From assembly GCF_021502655.1 (NCBI RefSeq), contig NZ_JAKFFT010000004.1:744001-808000 (forward strand): 64,000 nucleotides of DNA. The letters are read 5' to 3'. Below the pieces are notes generated by a model. It had not been told where the DNA came from. It searched no databases and saw nothing but the letters and a program-made list of their open reading frames with translations. The DNA comes from Dyadobacter sp. CY347 (GTDB lineage: Bacteria; Bacteroidota; Bacteroidia; Cytophagales; Spirosomataceae). Each line of letters begins with the position of its first letter. Positions within the stretch are counted from its first letter, which is position 1. A program made the position numbers and the translations under genes. Below are positions 51,666 through 61,520 of this stretch, one piece after another.

Positions 51666-52421
51666 TTAGCGCAGGTTCAGCTGCTGTTGGACTTCTTCCT
51701 TTTTTCTTCTGGATACTTCCACTTGCGACCCGTCCGAAAGGAGCACATACTGACTGTTGTGCGTCACCTGCTTAATATACCGGGAATTGACCAAATGTGA
51801 TTTATGTGTACGGATGAAATTAAACTCTCCCAGCATATCGTCAAAGAACTTTAATGTTTTGCTGGAAACGAATGGCCTTTTGCCGACTAAATGAATGGAA
51901 GTGTAATTTTTATCAGCTTCCAGCCTGAGAATTTCGTCGAGCATAAAGAAGAAAACGCCTTCGCTGGAAGGGACGGCCAGACGGAAATCCTTGATGTCTT
52001 TTTTCTTGATATTATCAATCAGGTTATCTAAAAGGACTTGCTTAGGGCGGGCATTTTTCTCTTTTACCTTGTCAAGATGCCGGTTAATGGCAAATTTTAG
52101 TTCTTCCACACAAATGGGTTTCACTAAGTAATCCAGCGCGCTGAACCGGATCGCCTGGATCGCATATTTGTTGAAAGCGGTTGTAAAGACAATGTCGAAA
52201 TCAGGGTTTTTTCGTTCAACAAGCAAATCGAATCCGGATTTTCCAGGCATCTCCACATCCAGAAAAATGATTCCTGGTTTAAAGGTTTTCATCACTTCCA
52301 CAGCCTGATCCACGGATTGTGCATGCATGATGGTCATTTCTTCCGGGATCACCGTTTCCAGATAATTGGCGAGAATGTAACGGGCTTTTCTTTCATCATC
52401 AATAATTAGCGCATTTATCAT
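51666..52421 (-). CDS. LytTR-family response regulator
   Basis: Two-domain regulator of 251 residues from the ATG at 52421 (MINALIIDDERKARY). The receiver domain has the acidic pair DDE, the phospho-acceptor Asp in IIFLDVEMPGKSG and the conserved Lys in DYLVKPI. The C-terminal LytTR DNA-binding domain contains DEILRLEADKNYTSIHLVGKRPFVSSKTLKFFDD and IRTHKSHLVNSRYIKQV. No LytS-type histidine kinase is adjacent, so its partner lies elsewhere. Upstream in-frame residues to 52484 are atypical and left out. Confidence 0.93.
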   Translation of the reverse strand: MINALIIDDERKARYILANYLETVIPEEMTIMHAQSVDQAVEVMKTFKPGIIFLDVEMPGKSGFDLLVERKNPDFDIVFTTAFNKYAIQAIRFSALDYLVKPICVEELKFAINRHLDKVKEKNARPKQVLLDNLIDNIKKKDIKDFRLAVPSSEGVFFFMLDEILRLEADKNYTSIHLVGKRPFVSSKTLKFFDDMLGEFNFIRTHKSHLVNSRYIKQVTHNSQYVLLSDGSQVEVSRRKKEEVQQQLNLR

Positions 52422-52619
52422 AACGTTCTCAATGTAAAGGTGATGTAAGTATACGAAAACATGATCAACGTCAGACTGCATCAATTACAGAGCGTCTGGT
52501 TGTGAGATTTGCTACGCCGATCCGGTTTAATCCGGAAGTATAATTAAGAGAAAAGAAGAAGAATGTGATTTTTGAACCATTTAAAGGCGGGTTTGATTTA
52601 TTTAAAGGCTAAAAGCAAA

Positions 52620-52652
52620 AAGGCCATATCATCACATTGATGATATGGCCTT
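52620..52652 (-). terminator. terminator of the glgE-treS-glgB-SDR operon
   Basis: Arms 52620-52633 and 52639-52652 (AAGGCCATATCATC) form a perfect 14-bp stem with a 5-nt loop. On the minus strand it exits into TTTTTGCTTTT, while the plus strand has no T-run. It lies 20 bp after the SDR stop codon. Confidence 0.85.
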
Positions 52653-52671
52653 ATGATCAGAATCCTATCGA

Positions 52672-53469
52672 TTATTCTTCGTCCACAGGCTTCTGAATTT
52701 CATTCATATTGTGCGCTACCATACTATCCGGCGTGATATTGCTTATGCCCATTTGCAGCTTGTTTTTGAGCCCTGATATTACCTTATCTTTTCCTGCCAT
52801 CAGCGCGTCATAACCATCTTTCGCTACACCCGCCGGATCCGCTTTTGCGTCTTCATCCTGGACTGCCTTGCTGCTGTTCATATCTGCCTTGTTGAAGAAA
52901 TCCGTATCGGTTACGCCTGGCAGTAATGCGGTTACAGTAATATCTGTCTCGCTCAGTTCTTCGCGTAAGGCCTGGCTGAAAGACAACACGAATGCTTTGG
53001 TACCATGGTAAACCGCCTGCCATGGGCCTGGGGTTTTGCTCGCAATGGAGGCCAGGTTAAGGATCCTTCCGGAATTCGCCGCCACCATGTCTTTAAGGAA
53101 CAGCTTGGTCAGGATGACCACAGCTGAAATGTTCAGCTCAATGATGTCCAGTTCCCTGTCCAGCTCGTTGTCCTGAAACAATCCGTAAACACCTTGTCCG
53201 GCATCATTAACAAGCACGTCGATGGTGATTCCCTTACTTTTCACTTCGTCATAAACCGACAATGTTTCTTCCCGGTTAAAGAAGTCTTTGGCAATGGTGA
53301 TCACTTCTACACCATGCTGCCTGAATTCCTGGGCCTTTACTGCAAGTTGCTGTTCATCGCGTGATACGATGACCAGGTTATACTGATCTTTTGCAAACAG
53401 CAACGCTAGCTCGTAGCCTATGCCGCTTGTTGCGCCGGTTATCAGCGCATATTTTCCGCCAGATGACAT
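52672..53469 (-). CDS. short-chain dehydrogenase/reductase
   Basis: NAD(P)-dependent oxidoreductase of 265 residues with the classical SDR marks: cofactor motif TGATSGIGYELA near residue 12, NDAGQGVYG (NAG-type motif), catalytic Ser in NLASIASKTPG and the YHGTKAF motif (Tyr-x-x-x-Lys). It resembles the DltE/YqjQ-like cytosolic subgroup. It is the last gene of the alpha-glucan operon, 29 bp after glgB and before the shared terminator, but a functional link to glycogen or trehalose is not evident. Substrate unknown. Confidence 0.88.
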   Translation of the reverse strand: MSSGGKYALITGATSGIGYELALLFAKDQYNLVIVSRDEQQLAVKAQEFRQHGVEVITIAKDFFNREETLSVYDEVKSKGITIDVLVNDAGQGVYGLFQDNELDRELDIIELNISAVVILTKLFLKDMVAANSGRILNLASIASKTPGPWQAVYHGTKAFVLSFSQALREELSETDITVTALLPGVTDTDFFNKADMNSSKAVQDEDAKADPAGVAKDGYDALMAGKDKVISGLKNKLQMGISNITPDSMVAHNMNEIQKPVDEE

Positions 53470-53498
53470 AAATGATAGTTTATTGATGAAAGTTTAAT

Positions 53499-55430
53499 TT
53501 ACAGCCATTCAAATTCCCGCACATATTTCAGTACAACGATGGCCAATGGTGGTAAAACGAGCGGAAGCGAATGAACCCTGCTGTGTTTTGGGACAGGATA
53601 ACTTTCCTGTTCATCCCTATTCACCACATCTGATCCACCATATTTCAGGTCATCGGTGTTAAAAATTTCCTGGTAATATCCGGGTTTCGAAACGCCGACC
53701 CTGTAGTTACTTTTTACAACAGGAGTGAAGTTTCCGATAAAAATTAAATCGTCTTCTTCATTCTGTCCTTTCCGTATCCAGCTCATAATGCTGTTTACGC
53801 CATCCTGATTATCAATCGATTCGAAGCCGTCCTGTGAAAAGTTATTTTCATAGAGAGCAGGTTGTGACTGATAGAAACCATTCAGATCTTTTAACAGCAA
53901 CTGAATGCCCGTATGGGATGGATTGTTGTTTTCATTCCAATCCAAACTGAAATCGTGTCTCCACTCATGCCGTTGCGCGAAATCGGCGCCCATAAAGAGC
54001 AGTTTCGCACCCGGATGCCCGAACATATAACCGTAAAGCAAACGCAGGTTGGCGAACTGTTGCCAATGGTCACCGGGCATTTTATTGATCATCGAATTTT
54101 TACCGTAAACCACTTCATCATGCGAGAGCGGCAATGTAAATTTCTCAGAAAACGCATAGTGAATGCTAAACGCCAGTTGTCCCTGGTGATGCGACCGATG
54201 AACCGGGTCGCGCTGAAAATAGGATAATGTGTCGTGCATCCAGCCCATCATCCATTTCATGTCAAAGCCCAGGCCGCCGTGGCTGGTGGGACTAGTTACC
54301 CCGGGCCATGCCGTTGATTCTTCGGCAATGGTGAGGACGTCCGGGAAATTCGTATGCACTGCGTTGTTGAATTCCCTTAAAAAATCAAGCGCTTCCAGGT
54401 TTTCGCGTCCGCCATACTGGTTAGGGATCCATTCCCCTTCATTTCTGGAATAATCCAGATAAAGCATGGAAGCCACAGCATCCACCCGTAATGCATCAAT
54501 GTGGAATTTATCGAGCCAGTAAATAGCATTTGAAATCAAAAATGCCTTCACCTCATTCCGGCCGTAATTAAATATGAAGCTCTTCCAATCCGGATGAAAT
54601 CCTTTTCTTGGATCAGCATGCTCATACAAATGTGTTCCGTCGAAATATCCCAGGCCGTGTTCATCGGTAGGGAAGTGGGATGGCACCCAGTCAAGGATCA
54701 CGCCTATGCCAGCCTGGTGCAGCGCGTCAACCAGAAACATAAAATCCTGAGGTGTTCCAAAACGGCTGCTGGGCGCGAAGTAACCCGTCAGCTGATAGCC
54801 CCACGAACCGTAAAACGGGTGCTCCATGACCGGCATAAATTCCACATGCGTGAAATTCATATAATTGCAATATTCGGGCAATTCCGCCGCAAGCTCGCGG
54901 TAGGTTAAAAACCGGCCTTCTTCTTCCTCCACCCGGCGCCAGGAACCAATGTGCATTTCGTAAATGGAAATGGGCTTGCTGAGCGGCGGCGCGCTGCGGC
55001 GTTTTTCAAGCCATTGGGCATCATTCCATTGGTAATCAAGGTCCCAAACTACGGTTGCGGTGTGCGGGGGAGTTTCCCAGTGAAATGCATAAGGGTCTCC
55101 TTTTTCAACTTCGTAACCATTATTGGATCGGATAAAATATTTGTAATATTCTCCACGGCCAATTTCATGAACAAAGCCTTCCCAGATTCCCGAACCGTCA
55201 TTCCTATTATTTAATGGATGTGATTCCCTGTTCCAGCCGTTGAAATTCCCAACCACTGAAACCTCTTGTGCATTGGGTGCCCAAACGGCAAAATGCGTTC
55301 CTTTAACCCCGTCCCGCTCAATAATGTGCGAGCCGAGTTTATTATAAATATGATAATGTGTTCCGGATTTGAACAAGTCAATGTCAAATCCGGATAGCAT
55401 TGGCAATGCATCGCTGCGCTGATCTGTCAT
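53499..55430 (-). CDS. glgB: 1,4-alpha-glucan branching enzyme
   Basis: Introduces alpha-1,6 branches into alpha-1,4-glucan; a GH13 subfamily 9-type enzyme of 643 residues. The N-terminal CBM48 domain shows GTHFAVWAPNAQEVSVVGNFNGWN. Catalytic regions are VEFMPVMEHPFYGSWGYQ, ALRVDAVASMLYLDYSRNEGEW with the nucleophile Asp near 316, LTIAEESTAWPGV with the acid Glu near 366 and LPLSHDEVVYGK. I start at the ATG at 55430; a TTG two codons upstream is less likely. It follows the treS gene by 10 bp. In this context it should branch the linear glucan made by GlgE. Confidence 0.95.
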   Translation of the reverse strand: MTDQRSDALPMLSGFDIDLFKSGTHYHIYNKLGSHIIERDGVKGTHFAVWAPNAQEVSVVGNFNGWNRESHPLNNRNDGSGIWEGFVHEIGRGEYYKYFIRSNNGYEVEKGDPYAFHWETPPHTATVVWDLDYQWNDAQWLEKRRSAPPLSKPISIYEMHIGSWRRVEEEEGRFLTYRELAAELPEYCNYMNFTHVEFMPVMEHPFYGSWGYQLTGYFAPSSRFGTPQDFMFLVDALHQAGIGVILDWVPSHFPTDEHGLGYFDGTHLYEHADPRKGFHPDWKSFIFNYGRNEVKAFLISNAIYWLDKFHIDALRVDAVASMLYLDYSRNEGEWIPNQYGGRENLEALDFLREFNNAVHTNFPDVLTIAEESTAWPGVTSPTSHGGLGFDMKWMMGWMHDTLSYFQRDPVHRSHHQGQLAFSIHYAFSEKFTLPLSHDEVVYGKNSMINKMPGDHWQQFANLRLLYGYMFGHPGAKLLFMGADFAQRHEWRHDFSLDWNENNNPSHTGIQLLLKDLNGFYQSQPALYENNFSQDGFESIDNQDGVNSIMSWIRKGQNEEDDLIFIGNFTPVVKSNYRVGVSKPGYYQEIFNTDDLKYGGSDVVNRDEQESYPVPKHSRVHSLPLVLPPLAIVVLKYVREFEWL

Positions 55431-55440
55431 GGTCAAAATT

Positions 55441-58400
55441 TTAAGCTGTTACCAGGGGTTCGGATTTGTGCATGAGTGCTTTTATACCACTTAATGGCAC
55501 CATCACCCATGTAGGCCTGTTATTGACCTCATAGTTCAGTTCGTAAATGGCCTTTTGCAATAAGAAGGTCTGTAAAAGCACTTCCAGATCTTCTTTTTTC
55601 TGCGGAATGATCGGGCTGTCTTTGATCGTTTCCAGATATGCTTTCATGAAAAACCCGCTCATATAGTGATACCATTGTTCCACGAAAGGCAGCAGTTTCC
55701 CAATGTCTTCCTTACGAACCTGGTTGTCGAGATGCAGACTGCCATAGGCAGCATAATGGAATGACCGCAACATCCCGGCAACATCCCTCAGCGCGGAGCG
55801 TTTCAGCCTTCTTTCGCTATAACTGCGTGCGGGTTCGCCTTCGAAATCGAGAATAATGAAGTCTTTTCCCGTAAACAAAACCTGCCCTAAGTGATAGTCG
55901 CCATGGATCCGGATCTTGTCGGTATCAATTTTACGGCTATATACTTTTTTAAGCTCTGTGAGAATCTCATCTTTCATTTGCAGCACGTCTGCGGCTTCCT
56001 GCTGTGCTTCCGGAGTCAGTTTCTTGGTGTTCCGGTTAAGGCTTTGGAATGCCACCCGCACAAGTGATTGCAGTGACGAGTAAACCGAGCGCTGATAATG
56101 CAGCGAAAATTCTTCAGGCTTGAAATCCGGATTATTTTTGCCTGATGCCAGCGCCAGGTGCATTTCTGCTGTCCTGGTTCCGAGGAGTGCAACCTGTTCT
56201 GCAACGGGAACATCCAGCAAATCCTTCAATGCATCCGGAATGTCTTCGTAACCCACGGGGTTTGTCAATGTGCCCACAAGTTCGGTAGGCAGCTGGATTT
56301 CGCTGGTCGAAAGGATTTTTTCATTAAAACTATCGAGTCTGTCCAGCATATTGGCCCAGGCGTCGGTGCTGTTTACGACCATTTCCTGCATCATACCAAG
56401 CACCATGCTGTCATTTTTGTGTTTCCACTCAACGGCGCCAACAAATGCCGGAATATTTTTGAACTCCGCCTCGTGTGTAAGGAAATGAGTGATTTCCATA
56501 TCCGGGTTGATCGCCCTGTCTACTTTCCGGTAAAGCTTGAAGAAATACTTTCCGTCGTAAGTAATGGATGTATTGCTTTGTTCGCCTGAAAGAACACGCG
56601 GTTTAAACTTATCTGTTTCCTTAATGTGCGCAGCCAGATCTGCATTTCCGGTAAAATGGATCTCGCTGTTTTTGGCTTTCAGCTTCACATTTTCACCCAT
56701 ATTAACGAGTAATGCGTGTTGCAATTCCAGTCCGTAAATTGCGTCAAACAGCACACCTTCCTCCTCATCACCAACCTTGATCCGGGCAATCACGGCTTGC
56801 GGACAGTCCTCTTTTACGCGATTCGAGAATTGCTCTTTGCCGTATGCCACAGGAAGCTGATACATTTCAGGAAGATCATTCTGATACGCCATTTCCAGCA
56901 ACAGAATGTAAGCAGGGGGATTTTGTCCCAATGGAATTGTGGCCTGTGAAACGACTTTGATACTATCCAGACCTTTCCCTTTTCCGCCAAACCAGCGCAT
57001 TTTCATGAGGTAAGCAGGCAGGAATTTGTTTTCCAGTTTTTCCAGGACTTCCGGTTTAAGCAGATCACTCCACTCTTTCAGTTCAAGCAATGGAAGCTCC
57101 TCATTCTGATCGATTTCCGGATGCGTTTTTTGCATAACGAAAGATTGACAAGCATAAGCCTCTAATGTGAAGAAATACGGGGTGTTATCCTTAACCGACG
57201 GAAATTTGTTCTTACTATATATCTCAACAGGCTGGAAACCTTTGTATGCGTCCAGATCAAGCTCCACAGGTTGCGGGAAGCGTGAGAGGTTAGCAATCAC
57301 AAGCATGGTTTCATCCTTGAATGTTCTTGTGAAAGCAAGCACTTTGGAATTTTCCGAATTCAAAAACTTAATATCCCCACGGCTGAATGCATCATATTTT
57401 TTCCGCGTAGCGATCGCCCTCTTCATCCACCATAATAAGGATGAAGAATTACGTTCCTGCAACTCCACATTCACCGATTCGTAATGATATTGAGGATCCA
57501 GAATTAATGGCAGATAAAGTCGCTGTGGGTTAGCCTGTGAAAATCCGGCATTACGATCGGGGTTCCATTGCATCGGCGTTCTAACGCCGTCACGGTCGCC
57601 CAGATAGAAGTTGTCACCCATGCCGATTTCATCTCCATAGTAGATGATCGGTGTGCCGGGGAATGTAAACAGCAGCGAATTAAGCAGCTCAATTTTCTTC
57701 CTGCTATTCTCCATCAGCGGCGCAAGCCTGTGCCTGATTCCAAGGTTAATTCTGGCTTTGGGGTCTTTGACATATACTTTATACATATAGTCACGTTCCT
57801 CGTCCGTAACCATTTCCAGCGTCAGCTCATCATGGTTCCTCAGGAAAATTCCCCACTGGCAGTTTTCAGGGATCTCAGGAGTCTGGTCAAAAATATCCGT
57901 AATCGGATAGCGGTCTTCCATTTGCAGCGACATAAACATCCGCGGCATGATCGGGAAATGATAGTTCATCTGACATTCATCGCCGTCACCAAAATAAGCA
58001 GCAGAATCCTCTGGCCACATGTTTGCTTCGGCCAGCAGCAATGTGCCCGGATAGCGCTCGTCTACATACGCCCTGAGTTTTTTCAAATACTCATGGGTTT
58101 CGGGAAGATTTTCGCAGTTTGTTCCATCCCGTTCAAACAGGTAAGGGACAGCATCCAGGCGGAAGCCGTCAACACCCATTTCGCACCAGAATTCAAGAAT
58201 TTTCAAAATCTCTTCCTGCACCAGTGGACTATCATAGTTCAAATCCGGTTGATGATGGAAGAAGCGGTGCCAGTAATATTGCTCAGCCTCGCTGTCCCAG
58301 GTCCAGTTTGATTTCTCATAATCCTGGAAAATAATCCGCGCATCTTTAAACTGCTTCGGATCGTCAGTCCAAACATAAAACTCGCGTTCAGGAGAACCTT

Positions 58401-58794
58401 TCGGCGCTTTCCTCGCACGTTGAAACCAGGGATGCTGGTCGGAAGTGTGGTTGATAACCAACTCGGTAATCACTTTCAGGCCGCGCTGATGCGCTTCTTT
58501 CAGGAAATCCTGAAACTCGGTCAGATCACCGTAAGATGGGTTAATCGAGTAATAATCAGCAATATCGTAACCATCGTCGCGGAGCGGTGATGGATAAAAA
58601 GGCAATAACCAGATGGCCGTTACGCCAAGGTCCTGCAAGTAATCAAGTTGCTCCATAAGCCCCTTGAAATCGCCGATCCCGTCGCAATTGCCGTCTTTAA
58701 ATGCTTTAATGTGCAACTCATATATGATGGCATCTTTGTACCAATGCAGATTCTTATCGAGTATTCCGTTTTTGTCTTCCATTATTTTATCCAT
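55441..58794 (-). CDS. treS: trehalose synthase / maltokinase fusion
   Basis: Bifunctional protein of 1117 residues. Residues 1 to about 560 are GH13 trehalose synthase, which interconverts maltose and trehalose: ELHIKAFKDGNCDGIGDFKGL, FRLDAVPYLFERDG (nucleophile Asp near 213), LLAEANMWPED (Glu near 253) and FLRNHDELTLEM. From about 580 to the end is a maltokinase (Pep2/Mak): RWFGGKGKGLDSIKVV and the kinase motif IHGDYHLGQVLFTGKDFIILDFEGEPARS near 960. The fusion channels trehalose-derived maltose to maltose-1-phosphate for GlgE. The start is ATG at 58794, overlapping the glgE stop by 8 bp (ATGGATAA). Confidence 0.95.
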   Translation of the reverse strand: MDKIMEDKNGILDKNLHWYKDAIIYELHIKAFKDGNCDGIGDFKGLMEQLDYLQDLGVTAIWLLPFYPSPLRDDGYDIADYYSINPSYGDLTEFQDFLKEAHQRGLKVITELVINHTSDQHPWFQRARKAPKGSPEREFYVWTDDPKQFKDARIIFQDYEKSNWTWDSEAEQYYWHRFFHHQPDLNYDSPLVQEEILKILEFWCEMGVDGFRLDAVPYLFERDGTNCENLPETHEYLKKLRAYVDERYPGTLLLAEANMWPEDSAAYFGDGDECQMNYHFPIMPRMFMSLQMEDRYPITDIFDQTPEIPENCQWGIFLRNHDELTLEMVTDEERDYMYKVYVKDPKARINLGIRHRLAPLMENSRKKIELLNSLLFTFPGTPIIYYGDEIGMGDNFYLGDRDGVRTPMQWNPDRNAGFSQANPQRLYLPLILDPQYHYESVNVELQERNSSSLLWWMKRAIATRKKYDAFSRGDIKFLNSENSKVLAFTRTFKDETMLVIANLSRFPQPVELDLDAYKGFQPVEIYSKNKFPSVKDNTPYFFTLEAYACQSFVMQKTHPEIDQNEELPLLELKEWSDLLKPEVLEKLENKFLPAYLMKMRWFGGKGKGLDSIKVVSQATIPLGQNPPAYILLLEMAYQNDLPEMYQLPVAYGKEQFSNRVKEDCPQAVIARIKVGDEEEGVLFDAIYGLELQHALLVNMGENVKLKAKNSEIHFTGNADLAAHIKETDKFKPRVLSGEQSNTSITYDGKYFFKLYRKVDRAINPDMEITHFLTHEAEFKNIPAFVGAVEWKHKNDSMVLGMMQEMVVNSTDAWANMLDRLDSFNEKILSTSEIQLPTELVGTLTNPVGYEDIPDALKDLLDVPVAEQVALLGTRTAEMHLALASGKNNPDFKPEEFSLHYQRSVYSSLQSLVRVAFQSLNRNTKKLTPEAQQEAADVLQMKDEILTELKKVYSRKIDTDKIRIHGDYHLGQVLFTGKDFIILDFEGEPARSYSERRLKRSALRDVAGMLRSFHYAAYGSLHLDNQVRKEDIGKLLPFVEQWYHYMSGFFMKAYLETIKDSPIIPQKKEDLEVLLQTFLLQKAIYELNYEVNNRPTWVMVPLSGIKALMHKSEPLVTA

Positions 58795-60748
58795 TGAGCG
58801 TTTCAATTTTAAATATGTGCGCAGGCATTTCGTATGGGTTTAGCTGGACAAAGTTGTATTCTCCCTGCCAGTAGTATTTTTCACCGCTAAGCATATCGAT
58901 CACCCTGTAAGTCTGGTCGGGATGAATGCCGAAACGGTGGATAGGCACTTTAATGTGCGCGCCTTGTGTGTTGAACACGTCCAGGTTCACTGATATAAGC
59001 AATGCATTGTTCGCATCCTCATCCTGTTTGAGATAGCAGATCACCATATCATTGTTGGTTTCTGCAAAATCAATGTTCCAGGTAGATTGTAATGCAGGGT
59101 TTTCTTTGCGTATCCTGTTTATGCGGGTGATGATCTCACGGGTGCGGCTGTACTGTTTCCAGTCCCATTGCTTGATCTCGTATTTCTCATTATCGGTATA
59201 TTCTTCCTTCCCGGGATGCGGCTTGTTGACCCCATATTCATACACGGGACCATATAGCCCGTAGTTGGAGGATAATGTTGCTGCTAAAATCAGCCGCATA
59301 ATGTGCGCATTCTCACCGCCTTCTGCCAGGTGATGCGGAAGGATATCCGGCGTATTGGGCCAGAAATTAGGACGGAAGTAGTATTGCTGGCCGGTTTTGG
59401 TGAGCTCTTCCATATACTTTTCTATCTCCCATTTGCTGTTCCGCCAGGTAAAATAGGTGTATGACTGGTTGAAGCCGATTTTTGCCAACCGCTCCATTAC
59501 GCGCGGCCTTGTAAATGCCTCTGCCAGAAATATGACTTCGGGGTTTACTTTCCGCACTTCCCCGATCATCCATTCCCAGAATGCAAAAGCCTTCGTATGC
59601 GGATTATCGATCCTGAAAACTTTAACACCCTTACCAATCCAGAAATCGATCACGCTTTTCAGTTCTTCCCAAAGATTTTGCCAATCCTGCGTTTCGAAGT
59701 CGAACGGCAGGATGTCTTCATATCGTTTGGGGGGATTTTCTGCATATTGGACCGTTCCGTCCGGACGCCATTTGAACCATTGTGGATGTTCTTTCACATA
59801 AGGGTGGTCAGGCGCACATTGATATGCAATGTCCATCGCAACTTCAATGCCGAGGTTTTTTGCTTCCGCAACCAGTTCGGCAAAATCTTCAATTGTGCCT
59901 AATTCCGGATGAATAGCCTTGTGTCCGCCGAGCCGGTTACCAATTGCCCAGGGCGAACCCGGATCCGTTTCGGATGGCGTCAGCGAGTTGTTTTTGCCCT
60001 TCCTCTTCATTTCACCGATCGGGTGGACCGGCGGGAAATAAAGCGTATCAAAACCCATTTTCGCAACGAGCGGCAACAGGTTTGCAACGTCTTTGAATGT
60101 TCCGTGCGTATCCGGCAATGCGGAGGCAGAGCGCGGGAATAGTTCGTACCAGCTGCTGAAACCCGCTTTCTTGCGCTCTACTTCCAATTTGTAAGTATGC
60201 TCATACACCGTAATGCGATCCGTGTAGCGAATTTTTTTCATGGCATTAGCCACTTCGTCACTCACCGACAAATGCACCGCAGTTTCCGGATTTGAGCCGG
60301 TTTTCAGCGCGTCGATCCATTTTTCGAATGCCGGTCTTTCGTCCTTATCGGCCAGCGCCAATGCTTCTTCAAGCAGTTCTGCGCCAATAAGTATTTCAAC
60401 CGAAATGTCCTGGTTCGCATCGAATTTTTTGACCAAACCATTTTTCCATGTTGTAAAATGGTCAATCCAGCCTGTGAAGCGATATTCGTAAAAACCTGTT
60501 TGATCGGGCTTCCAGGTCGCTTCCCATTGATTGTTGATCATGTATTTCATGGGAATTTCTTCCCAAAGAGCTGCTGATTCGTGTTTGTAAATTACGCTTG
60601 CCGCTACCACGTCGTGGCCATCCCCAATAATGTCTGCTGTCAAGACCACTTTTTCGCCTATGGCCCTTTTTGCAGGAAATCTGCCACTTTCAATCTGGGG
60701 AGTAACGTTGGAAATCACGACCCGCTTTCTGCCGTCCTGAATATGCAT
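58787..60748 (-). CDS. glgE: alpha-1,4-glucan:maltose-1-phosphate maltosyltransferase
   Basis: Adds maltosyl units from alpha-maltose-1-phosphate to the non-reducing end of alpha-1,4-glucan; GH13 subfamily 3, 653 residues. The N-terminal domain (VVISNVTPQIESGRFPAKRAIGEKVVLTADI) and the insert region match GlgE. Signature residues are LYFPPVHPIGEMKRKGKNNS, VFRIDNPHTKAFAFWEW with the nucleophile Asp near 381 and VIFLAEAFTRPRVM with the Glu near 408. It heads the operon glgE-treS/mak-glgB-SDR. Together with the next two genes it forms the GlgE route from trehalose to branched glucan, best known from Actinobacteria. Confidence 0.95.
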   Translation of the reverse strand: MHIQDGRKRVVISNVTPQIESGRFPAKRAIGEKVVLTADIIGDGHDVVAASVIYKHESAALWEEIPMKYMINNQWEATWKPDQTGFYEYRFTGWIDHFTTWKNGLVKKFDANQDISVEILIGAELLEEALALADKDERPAFEKWIDALKTGSNPETAVHLSVSDEVANAMKKIRYTDRITVYEHTYKLEVERKKAGFSSWYELFPRSASALPDTHGTFKDVANLLPLVAKMGFDTLYFPPVHPIGEMKRKGKNNSLTPSETDPGSPWAIGNRLGGHKAIHPELGTIEDFAELVAEAKNLGIEVAMDIAYQCAPDHPYVKEHPQWFKWRPDGTVQYAENPPKRYEDILPFDFETQDWQNLWEELKSVIDFWIGKGVKVFRIDNPHTKAFAFWEWMIGEVRKVNPEVIFLAEAFTRPRVMERLAKIGFNQSYTYFTWRNSKWEIEKYMEELTKTGQQYYFRPNFWPNTPDILPHHLAEGGENAHIMRLILAATLSSNYGLYGPVYEYGVNKPHPGKEEYTDNEKYEIKQWDWKQYSRTREIITRINRIRKENPALQSTWNIDFAETNNDMVICYLKQDEDANNALLISVNLDVFNTQGAHIKVPIHRFGIHPDQTYRVIDMLSGEKYYWQGEYNFVQLNPYEMPAHIFKIETLNG

Positions 60749-61069
60749 CGATCCGAATTTTAGTTTTCCATTCTTGAATGGCTACTCAAACAATCAAAAC
60801 CATGCCTGGAGTAATGTTCAGAGCCTTATAATTGAGCATTATAGCTGCTAATATTGCAGTTATTATATAGTTATCGGTTTGGTTTAATTATTGTAATCCC
60901 GTAAATTTCAGCGACTTCTCAATGCATATACCGCCACTTTTTTCTTATATCAAATCCGGCCCGGCAATATCTGGGCCGAAATGCTGATTATAATGGTTAA
61001 TTTTTTTGAGTTTTGCGTGAATTAATATTTTTAGCTTCTTTCTGATCATATATTTTCTCAGCCGGACCG
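60749..61069. other. 321-bp divergent promoter region
   Basis: This stretch separates minus-strand glgE from the plus-strand response regulator, so it should carry both promoters. It is A/T-rich and has a 6-bp stem CGGCCC/GGGCCG at 60957-60978 without a T-tail. I found no clear operator palindrome and none of the CAAACGTTTG sites seen at the inositol locus. Confidence 0.5.
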
Positions 61070-61447
61070 ATGGAGTTTATTCTGATAGACGACAGTGCTT
61101 TTGACTTGTTTACGCAAGAAAAGCTGCTTTTAAAGAGCGGTCTGGCGCGTTCTGTAAAGGCATTTAGTTCGGCCCAGCTGGCGATGAATTTTCTTGAAGA
61201 ACAAACAGAGAATTTTCCCGAAACCATCATCCTGCTCGACATTCAGATGCCCGGCCTGAACGGGTTTGAGTTTACCCGGCAATATGCCCATCTCTCGCCG
61301 GCCTTGCGGCAGCGAATCAAGATCTTTATGATTTCTTCAACCGTGGACACGGACGACATTGCCAAGGTGCGTTCCAATCCTTATGTGATCCAGCTGCTTT
61401 CAAAACCCCTGGAAATTCCTGTTTTACGCGCGCTTATGAGTCAGTAA
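61070..61447 (+). CDS. single-domain response regulator (CheY-like)
   Basis: Receiver-only protein of 125 residues. The acidic pair is in EFILIDDSAFD, the phospho-acceptor Asp in IILLDIQMPGLNGFEF and the conserved Lys in LLSKPLEIP; the switch Ser/Thr is in FMISSTVD. It has no output domain, so it would act by protein-protein contact or as a phosphate relay. No kinase is adjacent. It lies 73 bp before treY in the same orientation; a role in controlling trehalose synthesis is only positional inference. Confidence 0.9.
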   Translation: MEFILIDDSAFDLFTQEKLLLKSGLARSVKAFSSAQLAMNFLEEQTENFPETIILLDIQMPGLNGFEFTRQYAHLSPALRQRIKIFMISSTVDTDDIAKVRSNPYVIQLLSKPLEIPVLRALMSQ

Positions 61448-61520
61448 ATCGGCTTGCTGCGCCGCAAGCGGTTCGGGTGGCACAATATTTAATGTGGTTG
61501 AAAAATAACATTCAGCCATT

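Noticed and set aside
57568-58311. 247-codon plus-strand open frame inside treS
   Set aside because: It is antisense to conserved trehalose synthase catalytic regions and has no recognisable domain.
60957-60978. Hairpin CGGCCC/GGGCCG as terminator or riboswitch
   Set aside because: The stem is only 6 bp, has no T-tail and lies in a divergent promoter gap; no known riboswitch core is visible.
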